Part shown: positions 9,539-18,529 of the stretch, piece after piece
Position numbering within the stretch: the stretch's first letter is position 1
How the letters are laid out: each line of letters begins with the position of its first letter
DNA from: Marinilabiliaceae bacterium JC040
GTDB taxonomy: Bacteria; Bacteroidota; Bacteroidia; Bacteroidales; Marinifilaceae
NCBI GenBank assembly: GCA_022496785.1
Contig: SNAP01000004.1
Location: 62,001 to 126,000, forward strand
DNA: 64,000 bases
Direction of reading: 5' to 3'
Position numbers and translations under genes: made by a program
The notes under the pieces: generated by a model
Seen by the model: the letters and a program-made list of their open reading frames with translations, nothing else
What the model was told of the DNA's origin: nothing
Database searches by the model: none

Positions 9539-10876
9539 TTAAATTCCAGTGTAATTACTTGGAGTAATAGCTTTCATCTCTTCTTTAATCTCAGCGCTAA
9601 CTTCTAAAGTCTCAATGAATTCAGAAATACTAGCATGATTAATCTTCGCATTTGTACGAGTAAGAGCTTTTAAAGTTTCATATGGATTAGGATATCCCTC
9701 TCTTCTCAAAATAGTTTGAAGAGCTTCTGCCACTACTGCCCAATTGTCTTCTAAATCTTTTGCTAATGCATCTTCATTAATAATCAATTTATTCAATCCT
9801 TTAAGAGTAGATTGCATTGCTATTAATGAATGAGCCATAGGTACACCAATATTTCTTAATACTGTTGAATCTGTAAGGTCTCTTTGTAATCTAGATACTG
9901 GCAATTTAGCTGCTAAATGTTCATATATGCAATTTGCCATTCCACAGTTACCTTCTGAGTTTTCAAAATCAATAGGATTTACTTTATGAGGCATAGCTGA
10001 TGAACCTACTTCACCTTTTTTAATCTTTTGTTTGAAATATCCCATAGAAATATATGTCCAGATATCTCTGTCAAGATCGATGATAATAGTATTTATTCTC
10101 TTGAAATTATCAAAAATAGCTGCAAAATTATCGTAATTAGAAATTTGAGTTGTGAATTGCTCTCTTTCCAATTTTAAGATGTCATTTACAAAATGATTAC
10201 CAAATTCTTTCCAATCTTTAGTAGGATAAGCTACTTTATGAGCGTTGAAATTTCCTGTTGCACCACCAAATTTTGCTGAACAAGGTATAGTCTTTAATAA
10301 TTCTAATTGTTTCTTTAATCTATATACATATACATTAAACTCTTTACCCAATCTCGATGGAGAAGCAGGCTGACCGTGAGTCTTAGCTAGCATAGGAATT
10401 TCTTTCCACTCTTCTGCTAAATTCTCTAATTTTAAGATTAAGTCCTCTAACATTGGATAGAAAACATCGTGTGCTGCATCTCTTAAACTTGCAGGTACCG
10501 ATGTATTATTAATATCCTGAGATGTTAATCCAAAGTGTATAAATTCTTTATACTTTTCTAGTTTTAATTCATCAAATTTTTCTTTAATGAAATATTCAAC
10601 TGCCTTAACATCATGATTTGTAATGCTTTCAATATCTTTGATTTTTTGAGCATCTTCAAGTGTGAAAGATTCATATAAATCTCTTAATTCATCGTAATTA
10701 GCTTTGTCAAAATCTTTTAATTGGTCTAATGGTAATTCACAAAGAGCAATAAAATATTCAACCTCAACCATCACACGGTAACGAATTAACGCTCCCTCTG
10801 AGAAATACTTTTCTAACTTTTCTGTCTTACCTCTATATCTTCCGTCAATTGGAGATACTGCTGATAATGTGTTCAT
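9539..10876 (-). CDS. purB: Adenylosuccinate lyase
   Basis: Cleaves SAICAR and adenylosuccinate in purine synthesis; fumarase/aspartase superfamily, cytosolic homotetramer. The length of 445 residues is close to the E. coli enzyme. Conserved blocks include TSQDINNTS (118-126), the catalytic His block KTHGQPASP (165-173) and the flexible signature loop SSAMPHKVNP at 292-301, with the catalytic Ser. The start ATG at 10876 gives MNTLSAVSPIDGRY, the standard N terminus. It is divergent from cmk across a 134-base gap and ends in its own terminator. Confidence 0.96.
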   Translation of the reverse strand: MNTLSAVSPIDGRYRGKTEKLEKYFSEGALIRYRVMVEVEYFIALCELPLDQLKDFDKANYDELRDLYESFTLEDAQKIKDIESITNHDVKAVEYFIKEKFDELKLEKYKEFIHFGLTSQDINNTSVPASLRDAAHDVFYPMLEDLILKLENLAEEWKEIPMLAKTHGQPASPSRLGKEFNVYVYRLKKQLELLKTIPCSAKFGGATGNFNAHKVAYPTKDWKEFGNHFVNDILKLEREQFTTQISNYDNFAAIFDNFKRINTIIIDLDRDIWTYISMGYFKQKIKKGEVGSSAMPHKVNPIDFENSEGNCGMANCIYEHLAAKLPVSRLQRDLTDSTVLRNIGVPMAHSLIAMQSTLKGLNKLIINEDALAKDLEDNWAVVAEALQTILRREGYPNPYETLKALTRTNAKINHASISEFIETLEVSAEIKEEMKAITPSNYTGI

Positions 10877-10925
10877 TTGTATAGTGTTTTATTAATTAAA
10901 ATTACAAATCTTCTATCTTCCTTGA

Positions 10926-10942
10926 CAAAATTAGTAAATTTG
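10926..10942. promoter_or_regulatory. Overlapping divergent -7 boxes of purB and cmk
   Basis: CAAAATTAGTAAATTTG is a near palindrome that contains a Bacteroidetes -7 box on each strand: TAATTTTG towards purB and TAAATTTG towards cmk. Neither has a convincing -33 TTTG at the usual spacing, so support comes only from the -7 boxes and the divergent layout. Confidence 0.4.
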
Positions 10943-11010
10943 TACTAATAATGTAGGTGATTTTTAAACAACTTATTCTACCTTACTAAAACATTAGAAA
11001 AATTCTTGAT

Positions 11011-11715
11011 ATGGAAAATAAAAAATTAGTTATTGCTGTTGATGGTTACTCTTCTTCAGGTAAAAGTACTTTAGCTAAAGATTTTGCTGCTAAAGTGGGT
11101 TATGTCTTTGTAGATACAGGTGCTATGTACCGTGCTGTTACACTATCTGCTTTGAGAAACAATCTTTTCGATGCTAAAAATAATATAGAGCTAGAAAAAC
11201 TTGAGAAGCTAGTTGAGGAAATTGATATTCACTTTAAATATTCTAAAGAAGAAGGACGTTCTATCACTTATATTGGAGACGAACTTGTGGAAAGTGAAAT
11301 TAGAAATATCGAGGTTTCTGATAGAGTTAGTTATATAGCTGCCGTTCCTTTTGTAAGACGTAAACTTGTAGATATGCAAAGAAATATGTCTAAAGAATCA
11401 GGACTTATTATGGATGGTAGAGATATAGGTACAGTAGTATTTCCAAATGCAGATATCAAACTTTTTGTGACTGCAGATGTTATGGTAAGAGCACAAAGAA
11501 GATATAGAGAATTAACAAATAAAGGCGAAAATGTTAGTCTTCAAGAAATTGTTGACAATGTTAAGAAAAGAGATCATCTCGACGAAACAAGAGAAGAAAG
11601 TCCTCTTCGTAAAGCAAAAGATGCTATTGTTCTGGATACTGGAAAATATTCTCCAAAAGAACAATTAGATTGGCTAATGAAATTAGTCGATGAGAAAACA
11701 CAATCTGCAAAATAA
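11011..11715 (+). CDS. cmk: Cytidylate kinase
   Basis: Phosphorylates CMP/dCMP to the diphosphate. The P-loop VDGYSSSGKSTLAKDF is at the N terminus, followed by DTGAMYRAVTL and MDGRDIGTVVFPNADIKLF, and the NMP-lid region with VRAQRRYREL. At 234 residues it has the normal length. First gene of the cmk-ispH-pfkA run, a common order in Bacteroidales; ispH begins 17 bases on. Confidence 0.96.
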   Translation: MENKKLVIAVDGYSSSGKSTLAKDFAAKVGYVFVDTGAMYRAVTLSALRNNLFDAKNNIELEKLEKLVEEIDIHFKYSKEEGRSITYIGDELVESEIRNIEVSDRVSYIAAVPFVRRKLVDMQRNMSKESGLIMDGRDIGTVVFPNADIKLFVTADVMVRAQRRYRELTNKGENVSLQEIVDNVKKRDHLDETREESPLRKAKDAIVLDTGKYSPKEQLDWLMKLVDEKTQSAK

Positions 11716-11732
11716 TCTAGAAAACAGTCAAA

Positions 11733-12584
11733 ATGAAAGTAGAAATAGACCCTAACTCAGGATTCTGTTTTGGTGTGGTAACTGCTATCAATAAAGCCGA
11801 AGAATATCTTAAAGAGAACGAAATCTTATATTGTATAGGAGATATCGTTCATAATAGTCGTGAAGTAGACCGTCTTGGTAATAAAGGCCTAAAAGCTATC
11901 AATCATCAAGAGTTTCAAGAGATGCACGACTGTAAAGTGCTTTTTCGAGCTCATGGTGAACCACCTCTTACTTATAAAATAGCAAAAGAAAATAATATTG
12001 AAGTTATTGATGCTTCTTGTCCTGTTGTCCTAAATCTTCAAAAACGTATTCGTAACGCTTGGGAATTAGGAAAGAAAGATAATATTCAAATAGTTATTTA
12101 CGGGAAAAAAGGTCATGCTGAAGTAAACGGACTTGTAGGTCAAACAAATGGAGAAGCTATTGTTGTTGAAGGTGTTGAAGGTGCAGATGTTATTGATTAT
12201 ACTAGACCAATAAAACTATTTTCTCAAACAACAAAACCACTAGATGGATTTAGAAAACTATCATCTCATATAGCAGAAAGGGCTCAAGCAAAATTCGATA
12301 TCTACGATACCATCTGTAGAAAAGTATCTAATAGAATACCAGAATTAAGAGAATTTGCAAAAAAACACGACTATATAGTTTTTGTAAGTGGAAAGAAAAG
12401 CTCTAATGGAAAGATGTTGTATAATATCTGTAAAGAAGAAAACGAAAATACATTCTTTATACAATCTGCGTCCGATTTAGATTTATCTATTTTTAAAGAT
12501 ATAGAAACGGTAGGTATATGTGGTGCTACATCTACTCCTAGGTGGGTAATGGAAGAAGTTTATGAAACCTTAATAAATCTATAA
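11733..12584 (+). CDS. ispH: 4-hydroxy-3-methylbut-2-enyl diphosphate reductase
   Basis: Last step of the MEP isoprenoid pathway: an Fe-S enzyme reducing HMBPP to IPP and DMAPP. The three cluster cysteines are C12 (GFCFGV), C96 (DASCPVV) and C195 (DTICRK). Substrate residues include the RAHGEPP and SQTTKPL blocks and the catalytic Glu E130 in KKGHAEVNG. The 283-residue length is normal for the short Bacteroidetes form. pfkA starts one base after the stop, so translation is probably coupled. Confidence 0.95.
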   Translation: MKVEIDPNSGFCFGVVTAINKAEEYLKENEILYCIGDIVHNSREVDRLGNKGLKAINHQEFQEMHDCKVLFRAHGEPPLTYKIAKENNIEVIDASCPVVLNLQKRIRNAWELGKKDNIQIVIYGKKGHAEVNGLVGQTNGEAIVVEGVEGADVIDYTRPIKLFSQTTKPLDGFRKLSSHIAERAQAKFDIYDTICRKVSNRIPELREFAKKHDYIVFVSGKKSSNGKMLYNICKEENENTFFIQSASDLDLSIFKDIETVGICGATSTPRWVMEEVYETLINL

Positions 12585-12585
12585 A

Positions 12586-13563
12586 ATGAAAAATATCAAT
12601 AGTATCGCAGTACTTACATCTGGTGGAGATTCTCCAGGTATGAATGCTGCAATAAGAGCCGTTGTTCGTTCTGCAATTTACTACAATCTTAAAGTCTATG
12701 GTGTTTATGAAGGATACAAAGGACTTATAGAAAATAATATATGCGAACTAAAATCTTCCGACGTAAGTAATATCATTCAAAGAGGTGGTACAATACTAAG
12801 AACTGCTAGATGCGATGAATTTAAAAGTCCAGAAGGAAGACAAAAAGCTCACCAAAACCTTAAAGAAAAAGGTATTGATGGATTAGTAGTTATTGGTGGA
12901 GATGGAACTTTTACAGGAGCTAAATTCTTCTCTCAAGAGACTAATATTCCTGTTATTGGCATCCCAGGTACTATTGATAACGATTTATATGGAACAGATT
13001 ATACCATAGGTTACGATACAGCACTAAATACAGTTGTTGAAGCAGTAGATAAAATTAGAGATACAGCATCAGCTCACAATCGCCTTTTTTTCATTGAGGT
13101 AATGGGTAGAGATGCTGGTTTTATTGCTCTTCGCTCTGCTATTGCTGTTGGTGCTGAAGCTGCCTTACTTCCGGAAGTGAAGACTCACTACGAAGAATTA
13201 AAAGAGTTTTTGTTAGCTAATAATTCTCATAAAAAAAGTAGTATCATAATAGTTGCTGAAGGTGAAAGACACGGAGGTGCATACAATATTGCAGAAAGAG
13301 TAGAAAAAGACCATCCAGAATATAATGTTAGAGTCTCTGTTCTAGGTCATATGCAAAGAGGAGGTTCTCCTTCTGCATTCGATAGAGTTATGGCCTCTCG
13401 TTTGGGAGTGTCTGCTGTAAAAGCATTAATAAATGGACATTCTGCTCTTATGTGTGGAGTCCTTAAAAACGAAGATGTTTTAGTTCCTTTTAAAGAAGCT
13501 ATTAAAGATACAAAACAACTTAATCAAGCTCTATTAGATATAAACAAGATTCTTACTATATAA
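12586..13563 (+). CDS. pfkA: ATP-dependent 6-phosphofructokinase
   Basis: Phosphorylates fructose 6-phosphate in glycolysis. The N-terminal LTSGGDSPGMNAAIRAVVR, the Mg-ATP block IGGDGTFTGA, the active-site loop PGTIDNDLYGTD (catalytic Asp) and VMGRDAGFIAL are all present. At 325 residues it matches the bacterial PfkA type. The Gly after GGDG is typical of ATP rather than PPi use (inference from family). Third gene of the cmk operon. Confidence 0.95.
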   Translation: MKNINSIAVLTSGGDSPGMNAAIRAVVRSAIYYNLKVYGVYEGYKGLIENNICELKSSDVSNIIQRGGTILRTARCDEFKSPEGRQKAHQNLKEKGIDGLVVIGGDGTFTGAKFFSQETNIPVIGIPGTIDNDLYGTDYTIGYDTALNTVVEAVDKIRDTASAHNRLFFIEVMGRDAGFIALRSAIAVGAEAALLPEVKTHYEELKEFLLANNSHKKSSIIIVAEGERHGGAYNIAERVEKDHPEYNVRVSVLGHMQRGGSPSAFDRVMASRLGVSAVKALINGHSALMCGVLKNEDVLVPFKEAIKDTKQLNQALLDINKILTI

Positions 13564-13635
13564 TAAATAAGAAGAGAATTTAAATTAATAAGAATCTTAA
13601 AATATCTACTCAATAAATAAACTAATAAGAAGAAA

Positions 13636-15894
13636 ATGAAGTTTGCCGACCTAATACTACCTGTTGCGGTAGGAGATTTGTATACATACTCAATACCTCA
13701 AGAAATGCAATCCAAAATATTTATAGGAATGCGTTGTAAGGTATCTTTTGGTCCTAGCAAGACTTATATCGGACTTATTAGACATCTTCACGACGAAGAA
13801 CCTAAAGAATATAAAGTGAAACCTATTAAAGAATTAATAGATGAAAGTCCTTTATACTCTGAAAAACAATTAAAATTCAACGATTGGATTTCTCAATACT
13901 ATATGTGCACCTATGGAGATGCTTTCAAAGCTGCTCTTCCTGCTAGTATGAGAGGAGAAGAGGAAACATATAAGCCAAAATTAGAAAAATGTGTACGTTT
14001 AGCTAAAGATTTCTCAGAAGAAGAACTAGCTCAAACATCCGATAAACTGTCATTAGGAAGGTCGAGAGCTCAAGAAAAACTATTTCTTGCATATCTTAAT
14101 TTATCTCAAATATCTTTTCAAGAAAAACCTAAAGAAGTAAAACAAAACGATCTTTTAAGAGTAGCAAATGTTTCATCTTCAGTTCTTAAAGCTCTTTGCA
14201 ATAAAAAAATCTTACAAGTATATTCCGAAGAAGTAAGTCGTATACCAAAATTTGAAGGGGAAACTCAAGATTTGTATAAACTATCTGAATCTCAAGAAGA
14301 GGCCTATAAAAGTATAAAAAACCAATTCGAAGATAAAGATACTGTTCTACTCTATGGAGTTACTTCTTCAGGAAAAACAGAAGTCTATACTCACTTAATA
14401 AACGATACTTTAAAAGAAGGTAAACAAGTCTTATACCTACTTCCAGAAATAGCTCTAACATCTCAATTAACAGAAAGATTACAATCATTTTTTGGGAAAG
14501 ATCTAACAGTTTATCACTCAAAATTTTCTAGTCAAGAAAGAGTTGAAGTATGGAAAAAGATGCAATCAAAAAATCCATACCCTATTGTACTCGGAGCTAG
14601 ATCGTCTATTTTTTTACCATTCAACAATTTAGGTTTAATAATTATAGATGAGGAACACGAAACAAGTTATAAACAGCAATCTCCAGCACCAAGATACCAT
14701 GCTAGAGATGCTGCTCTAGTACTTGCTAAACGTTTAGGAGCAAAATGTCTTTTAGGATCTGCAACCCCTTCAATAGAATCAGCTCACAATTCACAAACGG
14801 GTAAATATGGAATGGTAAAACTAGAGAAACGATATTCCAATGTAGAACTACCTGAAATAATCCTAGCCGACACTCTCGAAGCTAGAAAAAGGAATAGTAT
14901 GAAAGCTTCTTTTACTCCACTTCTTTATACTTCCATTAAAGAATCTTTAGAAAAAGGAAAACAAATCTTACTATTTCAAAATAGAAGAGGGTATGCAAGT
15001 TTTGTGAAATGTGACTCTTGTGGTGAACCTCTTAAATGTAAACATTGCGATATTAGTCTAACATACCATAAATTCTCTAATAAATTGATTTGCCACCATT
15101 GTGGATTCACTCAAGATATGGCTCATCAATGTCCTAATTGCGATTCTAACGAACTTTCTATTCATGGGCTGGGTACAGAAAAAATTGAAGAACAAGTTGC
15201 TAAACTATTTCCCAAAAGTGTTTGTAAAAGAATGGATCTGGATACTGCAGGTACCAAGAATAAAATTGATACTATTATTGAAGATTTTCAGAACCATAAA
15301 ATTGATATTCTTATAGGTACACAAATGATATCTAAAGGTCTCGATTTCGATAATGTATCTGTTGTGGGGGTAATGAATGCCGATTCAATAATCAATTTTC
15401 CAGATTTTAGAGCATACGAAAGAGCATATCAACTCTTGGCACAAGTTGCTGGAAGAGCAGGAAGAAGAGGGGAAAGAGGAAAAGTTATAATCCAAACTAG
15501 CGAAATAGAAAATCCAATATTCTCTTATGTAATAAACAACGACTTCAATCGTATGTATTACTATCAGGTAAAAGAAAGAAAAGAATTTGTATATCCTCCT
15601 TTTTATAGGATGATAGAGATTATTGTAAGTTCTAAAAATGAATCTTCATCTAATAGTGCAGCAAAGGTTCTAGCTCTTCAATTAAAACAACTGTTTGGAA
15701 TAAGAATCTCAGGTCCATTCGATCCTCTTTTACATAAGGTGAATAATAAATACTACAAACATATCATTCTTAAAATAGAACCTCAGGCTTCAATCTCAAA
15801 GGCAAAAAGAATACTTTTAGATACAGTTAACAATCTAAAACACCAAAAAGGAAGATCGCAAATCAGTATACGATTTAATGTCGATCCTCAGTAA
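13636..15894 (+). CDS. priA: Primosomal protein N' (replication restart helicase)
   Basis: Superfamily 2 DNA helicase that reloads the replisome at stalled forks. The N-terminal DNA-binding domain starts MKFADLILPVAVGDLYTY. Walker A is GVTSSGKTEVY, the DEEH box IIDEEHETSYK, and eight zinc-binding Cys lie in CDSCGEPLKCKHC and CHHCGF...CPNC. The helicase motif VAGRAGRRGERGKV follows. The length of 752 residues is normal. It lies 72 bases after pfkA on the same strand; it may be read from the cmk promoter. Confidence 0.95.
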   Translation: MKFADLILPVAVGDLYTYSIPQEMQSKIFIGMRCKVSFGPSKTYIGLIRHLHDEEPKEYKVKPIKELIDESPLYSEKQLKFNDWISQYYMCTYGDAFKAALPASMRGEEETYKPKLEKCVRLAKDFSEEELAQTSDKLSLGRSRAQEKLFLAYLNLSQISFQEKPKEVKQNDLLRVANVSSSVLKALCNKKILQVYSEEVSRIPKFEGETQDLYKLSESQEEAYKSIKNQFEDKDTVLLYGVTSSGKTEVYTHLINDTLKEGKQVLYLLPEIALTSQLTERLQSFFGKDLTVYHSKFSSQERVEVWKKMQSKNPYPIVLGARSSIFLPFNNLGLIIIDEEHETSYKQQSPAPRYHARDAALVLAKRLGAKCLLGSATPSIESAHNSQTGKYGMVKLEKRYSNVELPEIILADTLEARKRNSMKASFTPLLYTSIKESLEKGKQILLFQNRRGYASFVKCDSCGEPLKCKHCDISLTYHKFSNKLICHHCGFTQDMAHQCPNCDSNELSIHGLGTEKIEEQVAKLFPKSVCKRMDLDTAGTKNKIDTIIEDFQNHKIDILIGTQMISKGLDFDNVSVVGVMNADSIINFPDFRAYERAYQLLAQVAGRAGRRGERGKVIIQTSEIENPIFSYVINNDFNRMYYYQVKERKEFVYPPFYRMIEIIVSSKNESSSNSAAKVLALQLKQLFGIRISGPFDPLLHKVNNKYYKHIILKIEPQASISKAKRILLDTVNNLKHQKGRSQISIRFNVDPQ

Positions 15895-15994
15895 AAAATC
15901 TTAAGAATTTAATAATTAGGCTTATATATAAGTTTAAAGACTCCATTTATCAACAATTTACACACAATTGTTAATAAAAAGACAATAATATTGC

Positions 15995-16002
15995 TAAATT
16001 TG
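15995..16002 (+). promoter_or_regulatory. Possible -7 box of the parAB operon
   Basis: TAAATTTG fits the TAnnTTTG box and lies 71 bases before the parA ATG. The nearest upstream TTG is 24 bases away, wider than the usual 19-21, so this is tentative. Confidence 0.35.
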
Positions 16003-16072
16003 TAAGGACTTCAAAAAAAATCTAAAGATTTAAATAGTAACTTTAACCACATATAATCAATACGCTACAAGT

Positions 16073-16846
16073 ATGTCAAAAGTTATCGCGATAGCCAACC
16101 AAAAAGGAGGGGTAGGGAAAACAACAACAGCAGTAAATTTAGCAACAAGTCTTGCAGTACTTGAAAAAAAAGTATTGCTAATTGATGCTGATCCTCAGGG
16201 AAATGCAACTTCAAGCTTCGGTTACGATGTAAAAGAACAAGAGAAGACTATATACGAGGCTTTACTTAGTGAACTTCCTTTCAAAGAATGTATCATTCCT
16301 ACAGAAATAGACAATCTTAAATTAGTACCTTCAAATATCGATTTAGTAGGAGCAGAAATAGAAATGCTTGAACTACCAAAAAGAGAATTTATTATCAGAA
16401 GGATGCTAGAAGAGGCAAGAGAGAAATACGATTATATATTAATTGATTGCTCACCTTCTTTGGGACTTATTACTGTGAATTCACTTGTAGGTGCCGATTC
16501 TGTATTAATTCCTGTTCAATGTCAATACCTTGCCCTTGAAGGTTTAGGTAAACTTTTAAATACAGTGAAACTAATACAAGCAAGATTAAATAAACATCTT
16601 ACCATAGAAGGTTTTCTACTAACAATGTACGATTCACGAACACGACTATCTAATCAAGTAGTGGCAGAAGTTAGAAAACACTTTAGCAAAATGGTATTCA
16701 AAACCATCATACAAAATAATACTAAACTTGGAGAAGCTCCTAGCTACGGAAAACCTGTTATTCTTTACGATGTAGAATGTAGAGGATCGAAAAATTATCT
16801 ATCTTTAGCTGAAGAAGTAGTCCATAACAACGAAATAAAGAAATAA
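16073..16846 (+). CDS. parA: Chromosome partitioning ATPase ParA/Soj
   Basis: Deviant Walker-type ATPase that positions the chromosome origin together with ParB. The deviant Walker A KGGVGKTTTAVNLA is at residues 10-23, LLIDADPQGNATSS follows, and Walker B is YILIDCSPSLGLIT. The 257 residues match chromosomal Soj. parB starts ten bases downstream. The pair suggests that the replication origin is not far away, although no parS site is seen here. Confidence 0.95.
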   Translation: MSKVIAIANQKGGVGKTTTAVNLATSLAVLEKKVLLIDADPQGNATSSFGYDVKEQEKTIYEALLSELPFKECIIPTEIDNLKLVPSNIDLVGAEIEMLELPKREFIIRRMLEEAREKYDYILIDCSPSLGLITVNSLVGADSVLIPVQCQYLALEGLGKLLNTVKLIQARLNKHLTIEGFLLTMYDSRTRLSNQVVAEVRKHFSKMVFKTIIQNNTKLGEAPSYGKPVILYDVECRGSKNYLSLAEEVVHNNEIKK

Positions 16847-16855
16847 GAAATACAA

Positions 16856-17755
16856 ATGTCAAAAAGAAATGCTTTAGGAAAAGGCTTAGGTGCTTTAATT
16901 AGCGATGCCAACGATGTAGATAAGAACGGAGAAATAATAGCATCTTCTATTCATGAAATATCAATCTCAAATATAGAAGTCAATCCATTTCAACCACGAA
17001 AAGAGTTTAATCAAGAAGCTCTAGAGGAATTGGCACAATCAATAAAAGCAATAGGAATTGTTCAACCGATAACAGTAAGAGAAATCTCATACGAGAAATA
17101 TCAAATTATCGCTGGAGAACGCCGTTTCCGTGCATCAAAACTAGCAGGATTAAAAAATATTCCAGCATATATCCGTCAAGCAGATGACGATAAAATGTTA
17201 GAGCTAGCTCTTGTAGAAAATATACAAAGAGAGAATCTTGATGCAATAGAAGAAGCTCTTTCATACCAAAGTCTTATTGACGATTGTAAACTTACTCAAG
17301 AACAAATGAGTGAAAGAGTAGGTAAAAAACGATCAACAATAACAAATTTCTTAAGACTATTAAAACTACCAGTAGAAATACAAAAGGGAGTTAAGAACAA
17401 AGATATAAGCATGGGACACGCTCGTGCCCTATTAGGATTAGAAGAAGAGGAAACTCAAATAATGATATACGAACAAATTCTTAAATACGAATTCTCTGTA
17501 AGAAAAGTAGAAGAGATAGTTCGTCAACAAAACAATCCTGAATTAGCAGAAGAAAAAGCAAGAAAAGCTGCCGAGAAAGTGGCAAATAAAGAAGCTAAAA
17601 AGGCCTATAAATCTCTAGAAACTAAGCTTACAAACTACTTCGATTCAAAAGTGAAGTTGAAATGTACAGCCGAAGGTAATGGAAAAATAGAAATACCATT
17701 TACATCTAACGAAGAACTAGAGAGAATCATCGAAATACTTGATAAAAATAAATAA
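16856..17755 (+). CDS. parB: ParB/Spo0J chromosome partitioning protein
   Basis: CTP-dependent DNA clamp binding parS. The N-terminal ParA-stimulating tip RNALGKGLGALI is followed by the clamp motifs PFQPRK and GERRFRASKLAGL, then ENIQRENLDAIEEA. An HTH lies near 150-175 (TQEQMSERVGKKRSTITNFLRLL). The 299 residues are normal. Co-transcribed with parA; the next two genes encode envelope proteins, an association common in Bacteroidetes. Confidence 0.95.
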   Translation: MSKRNALGKGLGALISDANDVDKNGEIIASSIHEISISNIEVNPFQPRKEFNQEALEELAQSIKAIGIVQPITVREISYEKYQIIAGERRFRASKLAGLKNIPAYIRQADDDKMLELALVENIQRENLDAIEEALSYQSLIDDCKLTQEQMSERVGKKRSTITNFLRLLKLPVEIQKGVKNKDISMGHARALLGLEEEETQIMIYEQILKYEFSVRKVEEIVRQQNNPELAEEKARKAAEKVANKEAKKAYKSLETKLTNYFDSKVKLKCTAEGNGKIEIPFTSNEELERIIEILDKNK

Positions 17756-17810
17756 ACTGACAAGATAATAGGATACCTACCTACTATCAAAACGCAAAAG
17801 TGAGAGAGAA

Positions 17811-18521
17811 GTGAAGAGATTATTGTTATTATTGCTTGTATGCACAATTTGTATAAAAGCAAACTGCCAAAATGAACCAACAAAAGACAGTCTTAATGTA
17901 AATAAAGATGCATCCTTTGTTGTTAAGAAAGCCAAACTCGATAAGGCTATTCAAGTAGATATGGAAAGTGGAACTGCTAATATCTTAAAAATGAGCAAAC
18001 CCCATAGTCCAAGAAAAGCATGGATAATGTCAGCTTTATTACCAGGTTTAGGGCAGGTATACAATGGTCAGTGGTGGAAAGTACCAATCATTTATGGAGC
18101 TTTAGGAGGTCTTGTAGCAGCAGCTATATATAACGATAATCAGTATACGAACTATAGAAATGCTTTTATAGATTTCAACGATTATCTAACATATAAGGCA
18201 ACAGGAGCTTCAGATCCTTATTCTGGTAAAACAAGATGGAAAAAAGTCTATGTTCAAGATGCAACTCAATTAGACGAATCAGGTCAAGAATGGTTTAGAG
18301 AAGCATTAAAGAACAAGAAAGATGCTTTTAGAAGGGATAGAGATTTTATGTACATCTTATCAGGAGGATTCTATGTATTGAATATTATTGATGCATTGGT
18401 TTACGCTCACTTTTATAATTTTGATATTACTGAGGATATCAGTATGGGATTGCAACCTACCGTAGGTTATAATCCATATTCAGGTAATAATTACGGACTA
18501 TCTTGTACCATAAACTTCTAA
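17811..18521 (+). CDS. DUF5683 envelope protein
   Basis: Unknown function. The N terminus is a signal peptide (MKRLLLLLLVCTICIKANCQ), and the core HSPRKAWIMSALLPGLGQVYNG with a following hydrophobic segment is characteristic of DUF5683. The only usable start is GTG at 17811: an in-frame stop lies at 17769-17771 and there is no ATG before the signal peptide. It follows parB by 55 bases and precedes the lytic transglycosylase by 8, so it likely acts in the cell envelope. Confidence 0.85.
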   Translation: MKRLLLLLLVCTICIKANCQNEPTKDSLNVNKDASFVVKKAKLDKAIQVDMESGTANILKMSKPHSPRKAWIMSALLPGLGQVYNGQWWKVPIIYGALGGLVAAAIYNDNQYTNYRNAFIDFNDYLTYKATGASDPYSGKTRWKKVYVQDATQLDESGQEWFREALKNKKDAFRRDRDFMYILSGGFYVLNIIDALVYAHFYNFDITEDISMGLQPTVGYNPYSGNNYGLSCTINF

Positions 18522-18529
18522 GAAACAGC

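Noticed and set aside
16000-17810. parS sites near parAB
   Set aside because: No copy of the canonical palindrome TGTTTCACGTGAAACA or a near match was seen.
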